Part shown: positions 44,893-57,191 of the stretch, piece after piece
Layout: each line of letters begins with the position of its first letter
Numbering within the stretch: the stretch's first letter is position 1
Program-made: the position numbers and the translations under genes
The notes under the pieces: generated by a model
Told to the model about the DNA's origin: nothing
Database searches by the model: none
What the model saw: only the letters and a program-made list of their open reading frames with translations
Assembly (NCBI GenBank): GCA_009733575.1
Contig: ML769638.1
Location: 1 to 64,000 of the forward strand
DNA from: Gymnopus androsaceus JB14
Lineage: Eukaryota > Basidiomycota > Agaricomycetes > Agaricales > Omphalotaceae
Reading direction: 5' to 3'
DNA length: 64,000 nt

Positions 44893-45283
44893 TGTCGCGC
44901 CTCATACGCGTCGGTACACGTATGAGTCTCGACAAGTCCTTCGGACTTGGACTTTTACTCATAGAAACTTACTCATGGACTTCCCGTCTCGTTTCAGTAC
45001 CATAGATACAATACTCGATCACCTACATATACATACAGGGGACCGAGTACCTAGAACTAACTACTTTACTTCCTACCCTCATACCCAATATACCTTTTAT
45101 TCTGCGAACTTCGTTGGATCTCCCCCAAGAACCGAAGCACGTTTCCGAGTACGCACGGTAACTAGCTTTACATCTGGAGCCCACCGCGAGGGGGTAATCC
45201 AGTGTAGTTTGCATAAAACCCCTATCTCCTCAAGACGTCTCGACCTCGTCGAGAAGGCTTGAGAAACCGTCGTCTTTCTCCAT
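44893..45283 (+). mobile_element. LTR and leader of a second gypsy copy, inverted, running into the gap
   Basis: 44893-45172 is a 280-bp LTR of the same family on the plus strand. The PBS, leader and the first codons of the gag upstream frame (gagaaaccgtcgtctttctc) follow up to the N run. It is therefore not a solo LTR; the rest of the element is missing or collapsed in the gap. Confidence 0.9.
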
Positions 45284-45308
45284 NNNNNNNNNNNNNNNNN
45301 NNNNNNNN
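45284..45308. other. Assembly gap (25 N)
   Basis: A run of exactly 25 N inside the gypsy leader. The true length is unknown; a full copy would add about 7.5 kb. Confidence 0.99.
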
Positions 45309-46740
45309 GATAGGAACGGGATGGGATTTAGAATGAAGGAATTATTAACGAATTGCACAATGCATACGGCCATTGTACCGATGATCAGCCACTGGCTGAG
45401 AAAAGTAACACATCCAGTAGGTCTCGGAAACGGCTATTGAAGCCAATTAGTACGTGTCAGCATGCCACCCTAGAATGAGCATACTCGTATATCCTCCATA
45501 TCAAAGCTAGCATCTCTTACCGCGATTGTCCCCGGAAAAGAACCATCGAAGCCTAATTCGAATTTCATCGAGCAAGATTACAATCTGCTTTTTTGCCTTT
45601 TCTTTTTGCTCCAGCACAATCTTCAGCTCTGCGCGGGAACAACAATTTCATATGAATGGGTGATCGCGAAAAGGGTATTGGCGGCTCAGACCTGAGTTCT
45701 GGAAAGCGTAACAAGGTCAAATCAAAAAGAAAGCAACAGTCGACATACCATTAATTCTGCACGAGCTTGGAAAGATTCCTCTAAAACTTGTCTTTGTCGT
45801 TAATCTTTATCTCAATTTTCAAGCCAAGCCCACTAAATCAACCATGCCGTCGACAAGAGTTTCCACTTCCAAATCAACCTTTTTGTACCATTCTTCTCGA
45901 AATATTCGTCGTAGTTTGGTCAACAAGTGTTTGAGTAATGTTTATTTGCAGAAGGGTCGCTTTGGGGAGAGCGAAGGGTCGAGATACATCTGTCTGAGGT
46001 CCTTCAGACATCGAGCGAAGAGGAGTCGGGCCTGCCTTGTTGACTAAATAAGGCAGTTATGGCGTGAACCAGCGCTCTTTGAGCGCCTAATGTCTCTCTT
46101 CGCGTTCGCCGTTAGCTCTGAAACTTCCAGACATAGATAAAGGATTTTCCACTCAACGACTAAATTTATTTTGCTTTCCCGGCCTATCAACAAAGAAGAA
46201 AGCAAAGGAAGAAATTTGGTGATTAGATTTTCGATAAGTTTTGATAAGACCTCGCGTGCCGCTGTAGCGACGTTCTGTCATCAAGGCGGAATTTGAATTT
46301 GGGGGCGAAAAGGAAGGCTTTGTCTAAGAGATGGCAAGGGGAAGAGTCGGTCTGTCAGTATCCTCAAAAATACCTGCGGAGAAACACCATATTTACTGTA
46401 ATCACTTTCGAACCACAATTTCCATTATCTTCTTGAAAACCTCCGAGATACCAGCGTAGAAGGTTAGCATCATTCATTGGATATGAAAGGCGGATGATTG
46501 ACGGTGGTCAATCACATCTCCTGCGCAATATAAACTTGACTCTAGGGTTTGTGTCGAACGGAAGTCGACTAGCGAATTCCGTGGCCTGAATGAAGTTAGG
46601 GTTCTTGACAAAAGCATTGAGTGTGCCTTTATATAGACTAGATAGATCTATAAATGCTAATCGGATTTCAGAAATTTAACCAGTGACCAGCAATCCCTTG
46701 GCACTAGCTGTGCACCACTTTCTTAAGGGGCATCTGGTCC
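45309..46740. other. Region after the gap, no supported gene
   Basis: Open frames are short. One at 45844-46047 has no recognisable domain. A hairpin (gtctgaggtccttcagac) lies near 45990-46010 and an inverted pair agcgctcttt/gagcgcc near 46072-46089. No match to the gypsy element was seen right after the N run. Confidence 0.4.
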
Positions 46741-47500
46741 CCTGCGGCTGTAAGTATCTTTCGTTCGCTCTTCTACATTGAACGACAGTGTTCCACTCTG
46801 ACTACAGTCCTCTGCATAATGCAGACACTAGGTATGCATATCCTCGAAGGTGACTCAATCTACGATTTTTCCAAATTGACCTTTAGCCGCGGTACAAGAT
46901 TCAGCTGGCTTTCCTCATGGCGCAGCAAACCAAATATCCTATGCATCGTAATACTCGTGTTAATCATGATTTCTACCCTCTTCAGAGTCTTTGCGACAAA
47001 CCCCACCCCAGATCTAGATACTACAACGACCGAGTCGACGGCAGCATCGCATACAGAGTTGTTATATCCGGGGTCTCCTAAGCGACCGAATATTTGGGAA
47101 AACGAGAATCACAAATCAATGCACACTCTGATAGAATGCATGAGCAATGAAAACTGTACAGAAAATCAAACTAGTATCGTTGTATTCTTCTCATTTTGCA
47201 ACCGCAATACCAGAAGACTGTCGCAAGTCAGGAGAGGATATTTGGTATGTTCAAACTTTTATCGCGTATCGTTCGTTCAATATCTAAACTATATCATAGG
47301 GCCATGAGTGTGGTACGGTATTCTTATACTCCGTTGAAACGTTCACTTATTATCACAACATACTCTCTGCAGGAAATTGGATATACAACATTATTTGCAC
47401 CTTCAGATAACAAGCAGCTTGTTCTGATGTACCGTCACTTTCCTGACCTCATCAAAATCATCATTACGGAGAGAAGTACAACCAGGTTTTGGTTAACCAT
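46741..47500 (+). pseudogene. Truncated inverted copy of the GT18-like gene
   Basis: ATG 46819 begins MQTLGMHILEGDSIYDFSKL, with the anchor CIVILVLIMISTLFRVFATN and ENHKSMHTLIECMSNENCTE, as in the gene at 32.8-34.4 kb. After a frame break near 47190 come GYTTLFAPSDNKQLVLMYRH and FPDLIKIIIT. Homology ends at about 47485, exactly before the catalytic body. The splice acceptor used in the full gene (gacag before CTCTAC) is changed here. Promoter-side similarity extends back to about 46745 (tgttccactctgactacag). It lacks the donor-binding region and cannot be active. Confidence 0.85.
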
Positions 47501-48764
47501 TTAGATCTCAGCTGAATTTCCTTTTATGTCCAAAACAATTAATACAACGACTAGAGCACTTTTGATCCGCTTACCTTTGTAGGTGGTCAATCCGCAAATA
47601 GAGGCTAATCGTCATGAATGATTAATCATTGTAAATGGCAGTAATACATGCAGACCGTGAAAGGACAATGAACTTCAATATTTCAAAGGTTGCAGAGGAC
47701 AATGCAGACACATCTGAGCATGTACGAATCACTACAGGTCCTAAGATAGAACTGCATTTCAGGTATCAAGTCTAACTTGTTATTTCGAGATAGAATAGCT
47801 ACCCTTATATACTGAGCGAGATATAATAAAATAGGAAAATGAGAGAAACTGAGCAAGATAGGATGAAACAGAGTAAGTAAAATAGAAAAAGATAAATAAT
47901 GTCCATATATGCGTGTATACTATGGTTTTGCCTCGACGTTTTCCTGCCTTGTTCGTTTGTCTCCCTCGATTGGGTTGACCTTTGGGATTTTGGTCCGAAT
48001 CGACTCAAGTCATTTGCCTTTTTACAAGGTTCGCCAGTTCCTTTAACAGAACAGCCCTCGGAAGTATTTCTATGTTTTTCCTCACCAATGGGAGACTGGT
48101 TATTATCCCTAGTTCCACGCGGTCTCAAGTCTAGATGCATGGTAGCATATGGATCTTGGTAAAACACTGAGGCTCGGATAGAAACACTCCTTGGTCCTTC
48201 CGTGCTCTAGAAGTAGCTACAGCAAGTGGGTCATGTGGCTGCATTGGACTGCCGCGGCTATCTGCCTGGGAGCTTTCCAGTGAGTGTCAACTTTGAGGGC
48301 ACTCGTTAGGGTGCTTCCTCATCTCGGTCCACCTTGCTTTGTTTAATAACTTGAGTGGGTTAAGACTCCTCGGTGAGCTGATCACGGAAGCAATGCCTCA
48401 TTAAGACTTCAATCCCTTGGGTATATCCTTCAATGACCTAGCCTAGTATAACTGGTATGTGGGCTCATTTATCTGCCTCAGTCAGCAACTTGTTATCCAA
48501 CAAGCTTGCCTTGCTACACCATACCGCGCAAAGGACTTTGATTGAGGCGCATTCACAAAGTTAAGTATGGTACCATTGCGCGTACCATTACTCTGCAACC
48601 TGTTGGGTATAATAGGTCCTCGGTAGATTTTAACTATCAGCTCAGGCTCACTATAGTTCCTCTTATTGACCATGTTTTGTTACTAACAGAACCTAGGATT
48701 ATTGGTTCTGCTGCAGTTCTAGCCTTAGCCAAAAAATCAGTGTATCAATGAGCATCCTGGTCCA
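47501..48764. other. AT-rich region, no supported gene
   Basis: Short open frames only. The stretch at 48542-48751 (GYNRSSVDFNYQLRLTIVPL) may belong to the following LINE remnant but has no clear motif. Confidence 0.4.
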
Positions 48765-48765
48765 G

Positions 48766-49080
48766 CTATGAACAGGTCACAATTACCTCTACCGCCATCT
48801 AAATTGCATTGGGAAAGTGCAGTCATCAGACTGCCTGGCTTGCACCCAGGCACCAAAAACAACCTTCCATTATTTATTACAGTGCCCAGCTCATAGGGGA
48901 GCTTGAGCACAGTTACAATCAGAGGTTAGCAGGGAGAAGATGATGCTCAGAGGACTGCTAGACGATGAAAAATCCCTCACTCCATTATTCAATTTCATCA
49001 ACTCCACAGGACGCTTCAGACACATCTATGGGATGCTACCACCAATAGGAAAGGACAATGACGGGACAGAGGTGGATGAA
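48766..49080 (+). pseudogene. Non-LTR (LINE) retrotransposon C-terminal remnant
   Basis: The frame from 48766 reads L-stop-TGHNYLYRHLNCIGKVQSSD, then CLACTQAPKTTFHYLLQCPAH. This is the C-terminal CCHC-like finger of fungal LINEs (LRTGH...C..C..APET..H.L..CP.H). A stop after RGA is followed in another frame by LRGLLDDEKSLTPLFNFINS with TGRFRHIYG, the usual end of the protein. Both TGA stops can be read as former CGA codons. Confidence 0.65.
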
Positions 49081-52000
49081 AGGGGGCCTGGGGATAGGCG
49101 GAGCTAGGTGGGCTTGTGGATGAGCACCAAATCTACTCAGTTTATTAGCCTCGCCTCGCAGCCTGGCAGAACCTAATTTACCATATTCACTTTGCATCAG
49201 GCCTCACCGCCTAGAGCACTACTTATAATCATGCAACTTGTTCACTCCGAGACCTGCTCCAGCAGGCTCCAGCGTTTGCTACATATAGCCTCTCAACGCT
49301 CATAGATTTTTGACTGCTACGCATTTTTACATATAGACTTAGCATAATGCCTACCATATCCCTTGGGACAGAGGGCAATAAACAAGGATACAAAAAAAAA
49401 AACAAAAAATCCACCTCAGTCGCAGACTTAACAAGATACTGTACACTCTCCTTTAGGCTCAGAATGCATATTCAATCCAAAATGAATCAAGCAATTGCCT
49501 TGGAGATTTCTGTGCTAAATTCACTACTTAGGTCAAGACTTACAAATATCCTTCTGGTTTGCGAGAAACAGAATAGATTTGGATCAGGAAAATAAGTCCG
49601 AGCCCAGAAAAACTCAGAGTTGCAGCTCTACGTACTCCATGCAGCTCTCTGCATCTTGCTATGTACTTTAAACTTAGACTAGTCTTCACTGGTATCTGGG
49701 TCACCGGGCATGAGGTACAACTTTACTTTCAGTTCCAAGAAGCTTTACCATATTAATCCATTCTTAGAGGAGAGCTTAGACTACCAGAGGAGGGATTTGA
49801 TGTCTAGATGTTAGATGCAGTGGTGGTAGCAGAAAAGGAGTTGTTGACAGCAATGCTTCTGAAAAGCATCACAAACAATTAGCAGTTTGGGAATGGCTGA
49901 CTCGGAACCCTAAATTAACAGTCAACTGTTATCAGCTTGGCCATCTATTTAAGATATTGAGAGGCCCAACTGCTAGCTATGTTCTGTGGCATTGAATGTT
50001 TGAGAATGTTTATTCAAGGATTACACAGAGTATCAGACTGCCAATTTGCCAAACAAATGGGAAAAATGGCCTCGTTCATGGGAATAAGAAGCAAAAAGCA
50101 AGAGTCATGTTGTTGAGTAAGGGATGAAATGAGTGGAACAAAATGGCAGCAGGAGGTAAGGACTTGGATAGTTATTAGTTTAAAATAAGATATAATCAGG
50201 AATTGGCATACCTAATCCACCTAAACCACCCAAATACCTTCCAAAATCCCATATCCCAGCATGGCAGGTCCTAGAGTTGAGGTTTCTGGCCACAAGAGGT
50301 GATAATTAAGCTCTTGATGTTGGCCGTGTGGTAGGGAGGCATCAGGATTGTTGGGGCAATGCTTCTGAAAAGTGTCGCCAACCCCGAATTCATGTCAAAC
50401 AGATGTTAGAGGAGCAGCAGGTAGCCCTAAATGTCTGTGAACATTGAATTCTGAACAGAAAGAACACCTTTAGAATGAAGTTAAAGAACGGACTAATGGG
50501 ATTGACCAATAAAAGACATGCATTGAATGCCAGGCTTCTATTTAAAAAATATCCCTTCCAAAAAAAGGGCCTAAAACCAAGTGCGATGCAAGCTGAGAAC
50601 AAAAAACAGATAGTAATATGACCCAAATTCGGGGTCATACAGACAATCGGGCTGTTAGACAAGCAGCAGGTGCCCCTAAACCGGCAAATTCTGAAAGGAA
50701 ACAACAAGGGGCTGCAAACTTTCAAAAAGGTGACCACAGGTCAGACTTTTTGGAACCAGCCTTTTGGTCAGACTAACTAACTACGTAAGCGTTCCCACGC
50801 ACTATATATGGTATATTAAGATTAGATATTGTGTATTTCTTCCTCAGAGCCACTAGTTAGGCTATCCCAAGTTTTTGATGGCATTTATGGACTATTAACA
50901 CTGTGAATTTTGAATGGACATCTTTCAAAAATATCATGATTGAACTGTTGGATCTTGGGACTATCTAAGGCTGTGTGACTGGGGTGACAAATGGTGACTG
51001 TTGTCCTAATAAAATTATCAGAAATGGAGTAAGTAATTACATAAAAGAGGAGCTCAATCAGACATCTGGTGGTACATGGAATGAACTAAGGAGGACCCAA
51101 AATACTCCAAACAACTCATTTAAAGGGGTGTCAAACTTTTTTTTTTTTTCTGGCCTGACAGCCAGACTAACTAACCAACCCCTGGTTGGGTGCTTAATTC
51201 TTTGCAGCTCCTTGGGAAACAACAACTTTAGAATAAATTTAAAGACTAGACTAGTAAGAGGGCACTCACTGAGAAATAAAAGACAGGCATTGAACGCCTG
51301 GCTTCTGAAAACCGAGTATCCCCCCAAACAAAAAAAACAAAATGCAAAATGCAAGCAGAGAAGTCGGCGGACAAGAACTGATTAGCGCACACCGGCGGCA
51401 CCTAAAGCAATTGTGTAAGGCCGGAAGTGTAATAGGCGCGCGGAGCCTTTAGAGTATATAGCGTTATTCCGATCAAGCGGAGTGCTACGAATTGAACAAA
51501 CCCTCCGAAAAAAGGACCGTTCGAGACTCCAGTGCACCAAAAACTGTTCAGAACCCCCAGAAAAACCGTGTGGCAGCGTGCACCGAAAAATGGAAGATTT
51601 TTGACGTATTATATATCATGATCCTTGTCTGAATTAGCATAAAATAGGCCAAAATGCTAGCGTAAATGAGGCCCACCTGGCTGGGCAGGGTCTGGGGGTG
51701 CTTCTGGGGGCCTGAAATACATCAGAATGAATTTGTGTTCAGCACTCACAAAGTAAATGGCTGCCGCTGGCACTGTGCACTGGTTACTGAAGGACTCGAA
51801 CAGGAGTAATGGTAGAAGCCATTGTCTCAGCTGTGACAATAGCAAAGGCTTCACTCACAGCCACTATCCGAGCAAGGTTCTCTCAATTTACCTTGCGTTT
51901 TGTATTGACGGTGAAGGCTGATATAGCATGCATCATCACTGGACAGGCTTCAGTGGTCTCGTAAAGGGAATTTGCTCAGGCATTACCTTCGGTGTCACTG

Positions 52001-52869
52001 CCCCAGTTTGTCTCGGAGAATTTGCCTTTGCTATTGAGTGGAGCTGAAGGACACCAGTTTGAAAATACTTGAATGTTTAGTGACACTTATATACAGTAGC
52101 CGGGTTTTCAGCCTTTATTAATAAATAAAAAAGTGGATTACGCACCACCATTATGGTCAAGAGGAGCACACCCCTTGGATAACCCTCTTCAGTCAACATG
52201 ACTTTGGCAATGGAAGCACTCTTGCATGAAGATACAATGTGCTTGCTGAGCATGAAAAGAATTAGACAAACGTTGCACGTGCTGGTGCCTCGACCACTCT
52301 ATATTTTTGAACATGAGTGCTACATTGACATGAGAGAATGCACAATGTACTCACTTCCCTTTTTTCTTTCTAGTAGGTGGTACTCTTCAAGACACAAGAT
52401 GAATGTGAAAGAACAGTACGTTAGTAAAACTCAGTGGAAAAAATCTGACCAGTGATCACTTACTTTTTGGGAACAAGCTGAGCTGCCTCTGGGATTGCAT
52501 TTGCTGCTCGTCGCTCGACAAAGAGCACCCACCATAGTATTTTATGAATGTGGTGGATGGGAGTTAAAAGATGAATGGGGCTGCAATTTTCGGTGTGGGA
52601 CTTCGACTTCGACAATTGACTTGATGACTTGACACTCAGGGCTTATTCAGCTTATGAAACTCTCCTTTCATACCAATACAAGAGACAGCGGTGCGGCACT
52701 GCAGATCCTTTGTTACAAACCACATGAACTCAGCACACCCATTGCATCGGCCGCAGTCTGCAGAGGCCAATATCACAGGAAATTCAATGCCCGATTCCTT
52801 TTGCATTAACAAGTTTGCTGACCATCATGCACACAAAATAGCATTCTAGTTATAGTAGCAGTAGAGGTT
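49081..52869. other. Degenerate repeat-rich region
   Basis: No intact gene. A short RNase H-like trace (TGIWVTGHE) at about 49687-49716 may be LINE-derived. The segments at 50400-50770 and 51060-51360 share similar phrases in the same order (aaagacatgcattgaatgccaggcttct against aaagacaggcattgaacgcctggcttct), so a diverged direct repeat is present. Confidence 0.4.
50430..51360. repeat. Pair of diverged direct repeats
   Basis: About 50456-50560 and about 51222-51330 share colinear blocks: cctttagaatgaagttaaag / actttagaataaatttaaag, then taaaagacatgcattgaatg / taaaagacaggcattgaacg, and ccaggcttct / cctggcttct. The family is unknown. Confidence 0.55.
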
Positions 52870-53840
52870 CTAGTACAAAATATAATGACTGTTTTTTATG
52901 CGCATCAGTACACTGATCTGCTTGACACAAGCTTTGAGATGTGCTTCCAACTTTGGCTTTGGGGCTTTGAAAAGCACAGCTTTCAAAGCAACTCTCAAGC
53001 TCAAAGCAACTTGACGTTTTGCTGATGGACCCGGAAGGAAAAAAAAACTCATACATACCCATCCACCCAGAATAGGACCAACACACCGAGCCAAACTCAC
53101 AATACTATGCACGATTCCATTGGCAAAGCCAACAGCATGCGGGGGCGTCACTGGATATGTTAGATTAGAAAATGTGATTGAAAAAGTGGAATTGGTATCG
53201 CTTACTGTAGTTCAACAGAATTGAGATGGCAGTATACCCAAAAGTTCCGCCACAGAGACACAATGCACTACAGGTACAACGTGAGCACATATACCAATGG
53301 GTACACAGAAAAAATCTCGTCTTACGTGCTTAAGGTTAGTAACGCTATGGAGAAATCGCGTTAGTGTGGATTAACGAAATGAGCACGTTGAAGAAACCAA
53401 CCAGTCATGAGAGTGAGATTACCATCTTCCTCTTCGCTAGCAAAAAGCAATTGATAGAGGACTACGGAAAGATATGAAGAATAGTGAACCCAGACGGAAC
53501 ATAATGAGATCCTCTTGGGGGACTGCGTGGAGAAAAAGGGTTAGTTCAGGGTTGAGAATTCAGCAAGATCGACATAAACAAGATTTCTAGACCAGCCAAT
53601 AGCCATCAGTTCAAGAGAATGACGAGAGAGGAAACTAGAACATACGGGTAAAGATAAAAATGGTAGAAAATCTGGGCCAAGCACATCACCGCGACTACGG
53701 TGGGGGCGTATCAGTACAATTGGCAGTGTGATTGGGAGACTCGGATGGAGCTTTCAATATCAGTGGGATTGCAGACCCAATTTACATACCCACCATACCT
53801 CATCACCATGGGTGGCTCCCAAGTCACAAGGTAAGCTTTT
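52870..53840 (-). pseudogene. MFS transporter remnant, C-terminal half
   Basis: Minus-strand pieces in order: PPYLITMGG (53790), VAVMCLAQIFYHFYLYP (53690), MFRLGSLFFIS (53500), then SEEEDGNLTLM (53430), LCLCGGTFGYTAISILLNY (53270-53215) and TPPHAVGFANGIVHSIVSLA with RCVGPILGGW (53155-53060). These are the later transmembrane segments of a fungal major facilitator with a conserved PPHAVG..NGI..S..SL motif. Frames between pieces are broken. The gene ends abruptly in the intron after GGW, where a CAGCAAAACG sequence (hAT-like terminus, 53014-53023) begins. The substrate cannot be told. Confidence 0.6.
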
Positions 53841-54632
53841 TTATTCCCTAAACTTCAGTAGTCCTCAGCGTTCTCACAGGATCTCCTGAGGGTCCCTGTT
53901 ACTCAAGAGAAATGTGGGAATCTCTGCAACGTAACTTGGCACCTGTCCTACACTAGTTGTACACATGAGAAGCTCACCATGGAGGAAGTATAGGGCTCAA
54001 TGGTCCGCCAATGTCGTGGAACATGTCTCAGGATGAATATGCGCTTGACCAAAGTTGTACGAGCATTGAAGGTTTTAGTGAGTCTACTATGCATCAAATT
54101 TTTAGGCTTTTCTACAGTCATTTACCACTCAATGAGACACTATCAGTCAATGAGACAAACGTCTCCCACGGCCTTCATTATTGATCATTGCCTTAGTTGT
54201 TCATATGGCAGTTAATTATACAATATATCTACTCTACATACAACTTTGGGTGCACCGATGAACAGATTCATTGTATGAGAGCACAAATGGGCCCAATTTG
54301 GAGTACGTCTATGAAAGAACGGTACTTTAAGAAACAGTATCTTTATCCGGATCACTATTTTTGACTGTCAGGCTTTAGAGTATCATCTAATAAAGAGGTT
54401 TCCGGCTCATTTTTTCCAAGGAAAGGACCACGACAGTATAAGATATTTAATTTTGGTGAATGAGACAAAACCATGCAACACGTTACCACTGTCACGCTTC
54501 CCACGATTCGCGACGTGATTGATAAATGATTTATGCGCTTGTGCCCTGTTCCAGGATGCAACCGATCGTGTTTTGTACAGCTCCGGAATATTTTTTTTTG
54601 AATTTGTTTTTTGGTGCTAGAATCCTCCCCTC

Positions 54633-57152
54633 ATGCCCGGTCGCGCTCACTCTGATATGCTAAAAACTCGAGAGGCTCGAGAGCTTATGGATGAGCTCCA
54701 TACCTGTGCTGTTGACCTTTATAAGGCAGAGCATGCACCTGGAGTAACAAAAGAGTCTCTTGGACGCACACCATACAGTTATTGGAAGTGCTGCGACAAA
54801 ATTGTCAAAAGCTACACACATGAAAACGGAAGGGCCCCTCCTTGTTCTGTCTCTCACTCCACAGTACAGCGTCTCTGTGAGGGTGGAATATCCAAAAGTG
54901 CCTCAAATGCATCCAAAGGCTGGCTCACCAACTCCGAAGCCCATCTCATTGTTGACTATTGCCTTGAGATGGCCAATCGTGGCTTTCCTCTTTCACATGA
55001 GCAGATTAAGATGGAGGTGGATGCTATCCTTCAAGCTCAACTTGGAGATGCTTTTCCAGAGCACGGCGTTGGCAAGCAGTGGACATATCGCTTTGTCGAG
55101 AAGCACTGAAAAGAGCTGAAGATGTTCTGGGCATCTACGTTAGATGACAAGAGAGGACGAGCAGTTAATCCACATACAAATCAGCAGTACTTTGACCTGC
55201 TTGAAGAGATTCTTGCTGGGAAGCGAGATCATGAGTTTGATGAGGTGCCGGAAAGTCAGTGGGAAACCATTGAAGGAAGAGATGATGATGAGGAAATAGA
55301 CCTTGACGGAGAGGAGCAAGTTATTGGTGGAGAAGGCGATGGTAATGTCCCGGACTCCGAACCTGTTGCAAACCCCACTCCCACTAGACCTACTGAACCT
55401 ACTGCCAATTCTTCAGTGCGATACATATGGCACAGATGAATCCGGATTCATGCCCTCTCAGGGTGTGAAGCAGCAAGTTGTTGGTGGTCGAGGAAAAAAG
55501 ATGCAGAAAAAGCAAGGAGATGGCGGGCGAGAGAATACTACGGTAATGGTCACCATTTGTGCGGATGGTACCGCTACAAAGCCTCTTGTCATATTCAAAG
55601 GGAAAGCATATCAGGTTAAATGGGTACAGGAAAATCCAACAGAAGCTTCGTAAGTTGTTTCTTAATACATTGGTCCTAGTTTAATTTGCTCCTAGACTGG
55701 CACATTCTCCGAAGGGTTGGACTGATAGCGAAATAGCAGTGGAATGGCTAGAGGATTTCAATGAACAAACAAAGGAAAAGACAAATGGTCGCACTCGCTT
55801 ACTTCTTTTGGATGGCCACAACTCGCACTACACGAGAGAATTTCTACGTCTTGCACGTTCATTCCGAATCCACATCCTCTGTTACCCCGCACATGGCACC
55901 CATGTCTATCAAGGTCTCGATGTTATTATTTTGCTCCATTGAAAGTGTATTGGACAGAGGAGAAAGATGCACTGTATCGGAAAACACATCAGCAAGTCTC
56001 GAAGACAAATTTCATGAAGGTGTATGGCGCCGCCCACAAGAAAGCACTCACTTCCGAAAATATTAAAGCGGCATTTGCAAAAACTGGTGTTTGGCCATTC
56101 AATCGTGCGGTTGTGACTGCTGACATGATGGCTGCAAGCAAGGAGACGTCGACGCAAGGGGCTCTTCCTGTACCAGAACCCAGCCCAGTTCGTGCAATCT
56201 CAAAGTTGATCCAAACTGTTCACCAGCGAGCAAAACGCCGCAGAAGTGCTTTGCCCCCAGGGACACCCTCGCAGCGTCATCATCGTCGTCGTCTCAATCC
56301 ACCATCACCAACTCTTTCTCATCCACGAACACCATATACTCCCTCTCATCGACGCCGCATAAACCTGAACACTCCATTACCAAACAGTTCCCCAAATTTA
56401 TTCGACACACCTCTACGCAGAAGCATTGTCGATCTTCAGAATAGCTCTGCATCTTTCATTGTGAACTCTTCCCCAGTCAGGGCTGAGTCAGCGATTCTCC
56501 CAGAATTCAGGAGTTTTGCATTTTCACCTTTAAAACAGCCATCTGGAACCCACTTCTTGATCAGCCTCCATCCACTATCCTCGAGGAAGACCTACAAAAT
56601 GCGCTACGAGACCTCCAGGCGAAATATGCAATTTTGAAGGAACAGGCTATTGTGATGCAGTCAAGCATGGTTCTAAATACAGCATACTGCAATAGACTTC
56701 GTGATCAGCTGGAGGCACAGGAAGAGAGTCAAAAACGTACCGCTAAAGGGAAGCTCATGGGTGATGGACTTCCTCGACTGTTGACAGCCCGCACTTTCGT
56801 TCAACGTGTTGAAGAATTTACAAAAACTGCGGAGGAGAAGGCAGCGGCTGCAGGTGAGAAAAGGGCAAACAAGGAAGATCGCGCAGCTCAACGAGTGGCA
56901 TGGGAGAAGCTCAAGCAGGAGCGGAAGGAGCAGAATAGGATTATACACATCCAGTGGAAGGAGGATTGCAGGATCTGGAATGAGAATAGAAAAAAAGGTA
57001 TCAGTCAGGGCCCTCAGCCAAGGTGGAAAGACGTGTGGTTCCCTCCAGTTCCGTGCCCTTGGGAGACTACAAAGAATGTGAAGGGAAAGGAAAAAGAGAA
57101 AGAAGACAGTGAAGAGAGCGACCCAGGGACAGAGGATGAGAGCGATGAATAA
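54633..57152 (+). pseudogene. DDE_1 (pogo/Fot1-type) transposase
   Basis: It starts MPGRAHSDMLKTREARELMD and has a Tc5/CENP-B-like DNA-binding part (GFPLSHEQIKMEVDAILQAQ, GKQWTYRFVEKH). DDE blocks: YGTDESGFMPS (first Asp), LLLLDGHNSHYTREF (second Asp region) and PAHGTHVYQGLDV with FAPLKVYW. A long Arg/Ser/Pro-rich region and a coiled-coil tail (LEEDLQNALRDLQAKYAILK, NRLRDQLEAQEESQKR) end at 57152. Intron 55651-55695 or so (GTAAGT...TCCTAG) is plausible. Disruptions: TGA at 55107-55109 within EKH-KELKMFW, frame changes near 55400, 55928 and 56560. This may be decay or partly consensus error. Confidence 0.85.
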
Positions 57153-57191
57153 AGTATCATTTTGATCATACAACATAGATATAGTATAGAA

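Noticed and set aside
45844..46047. 67-aa frame MPSTRVSTSKSTFLYHSS
   Set aside because: Short, basic, no motif and no splice context.
49687..49716. Separate RNase H gene (GIWVTGHE)
   Set aside because: Too short and surrounded by stops; at most a LINE trace.
52870..53086. Coding continuation of the MFS frame (FFLPGPSAKRQVALSLRVAL)
   Set aside because: Read-through of an intron donor (GGTATG) into the hAT-like terminal sequence.
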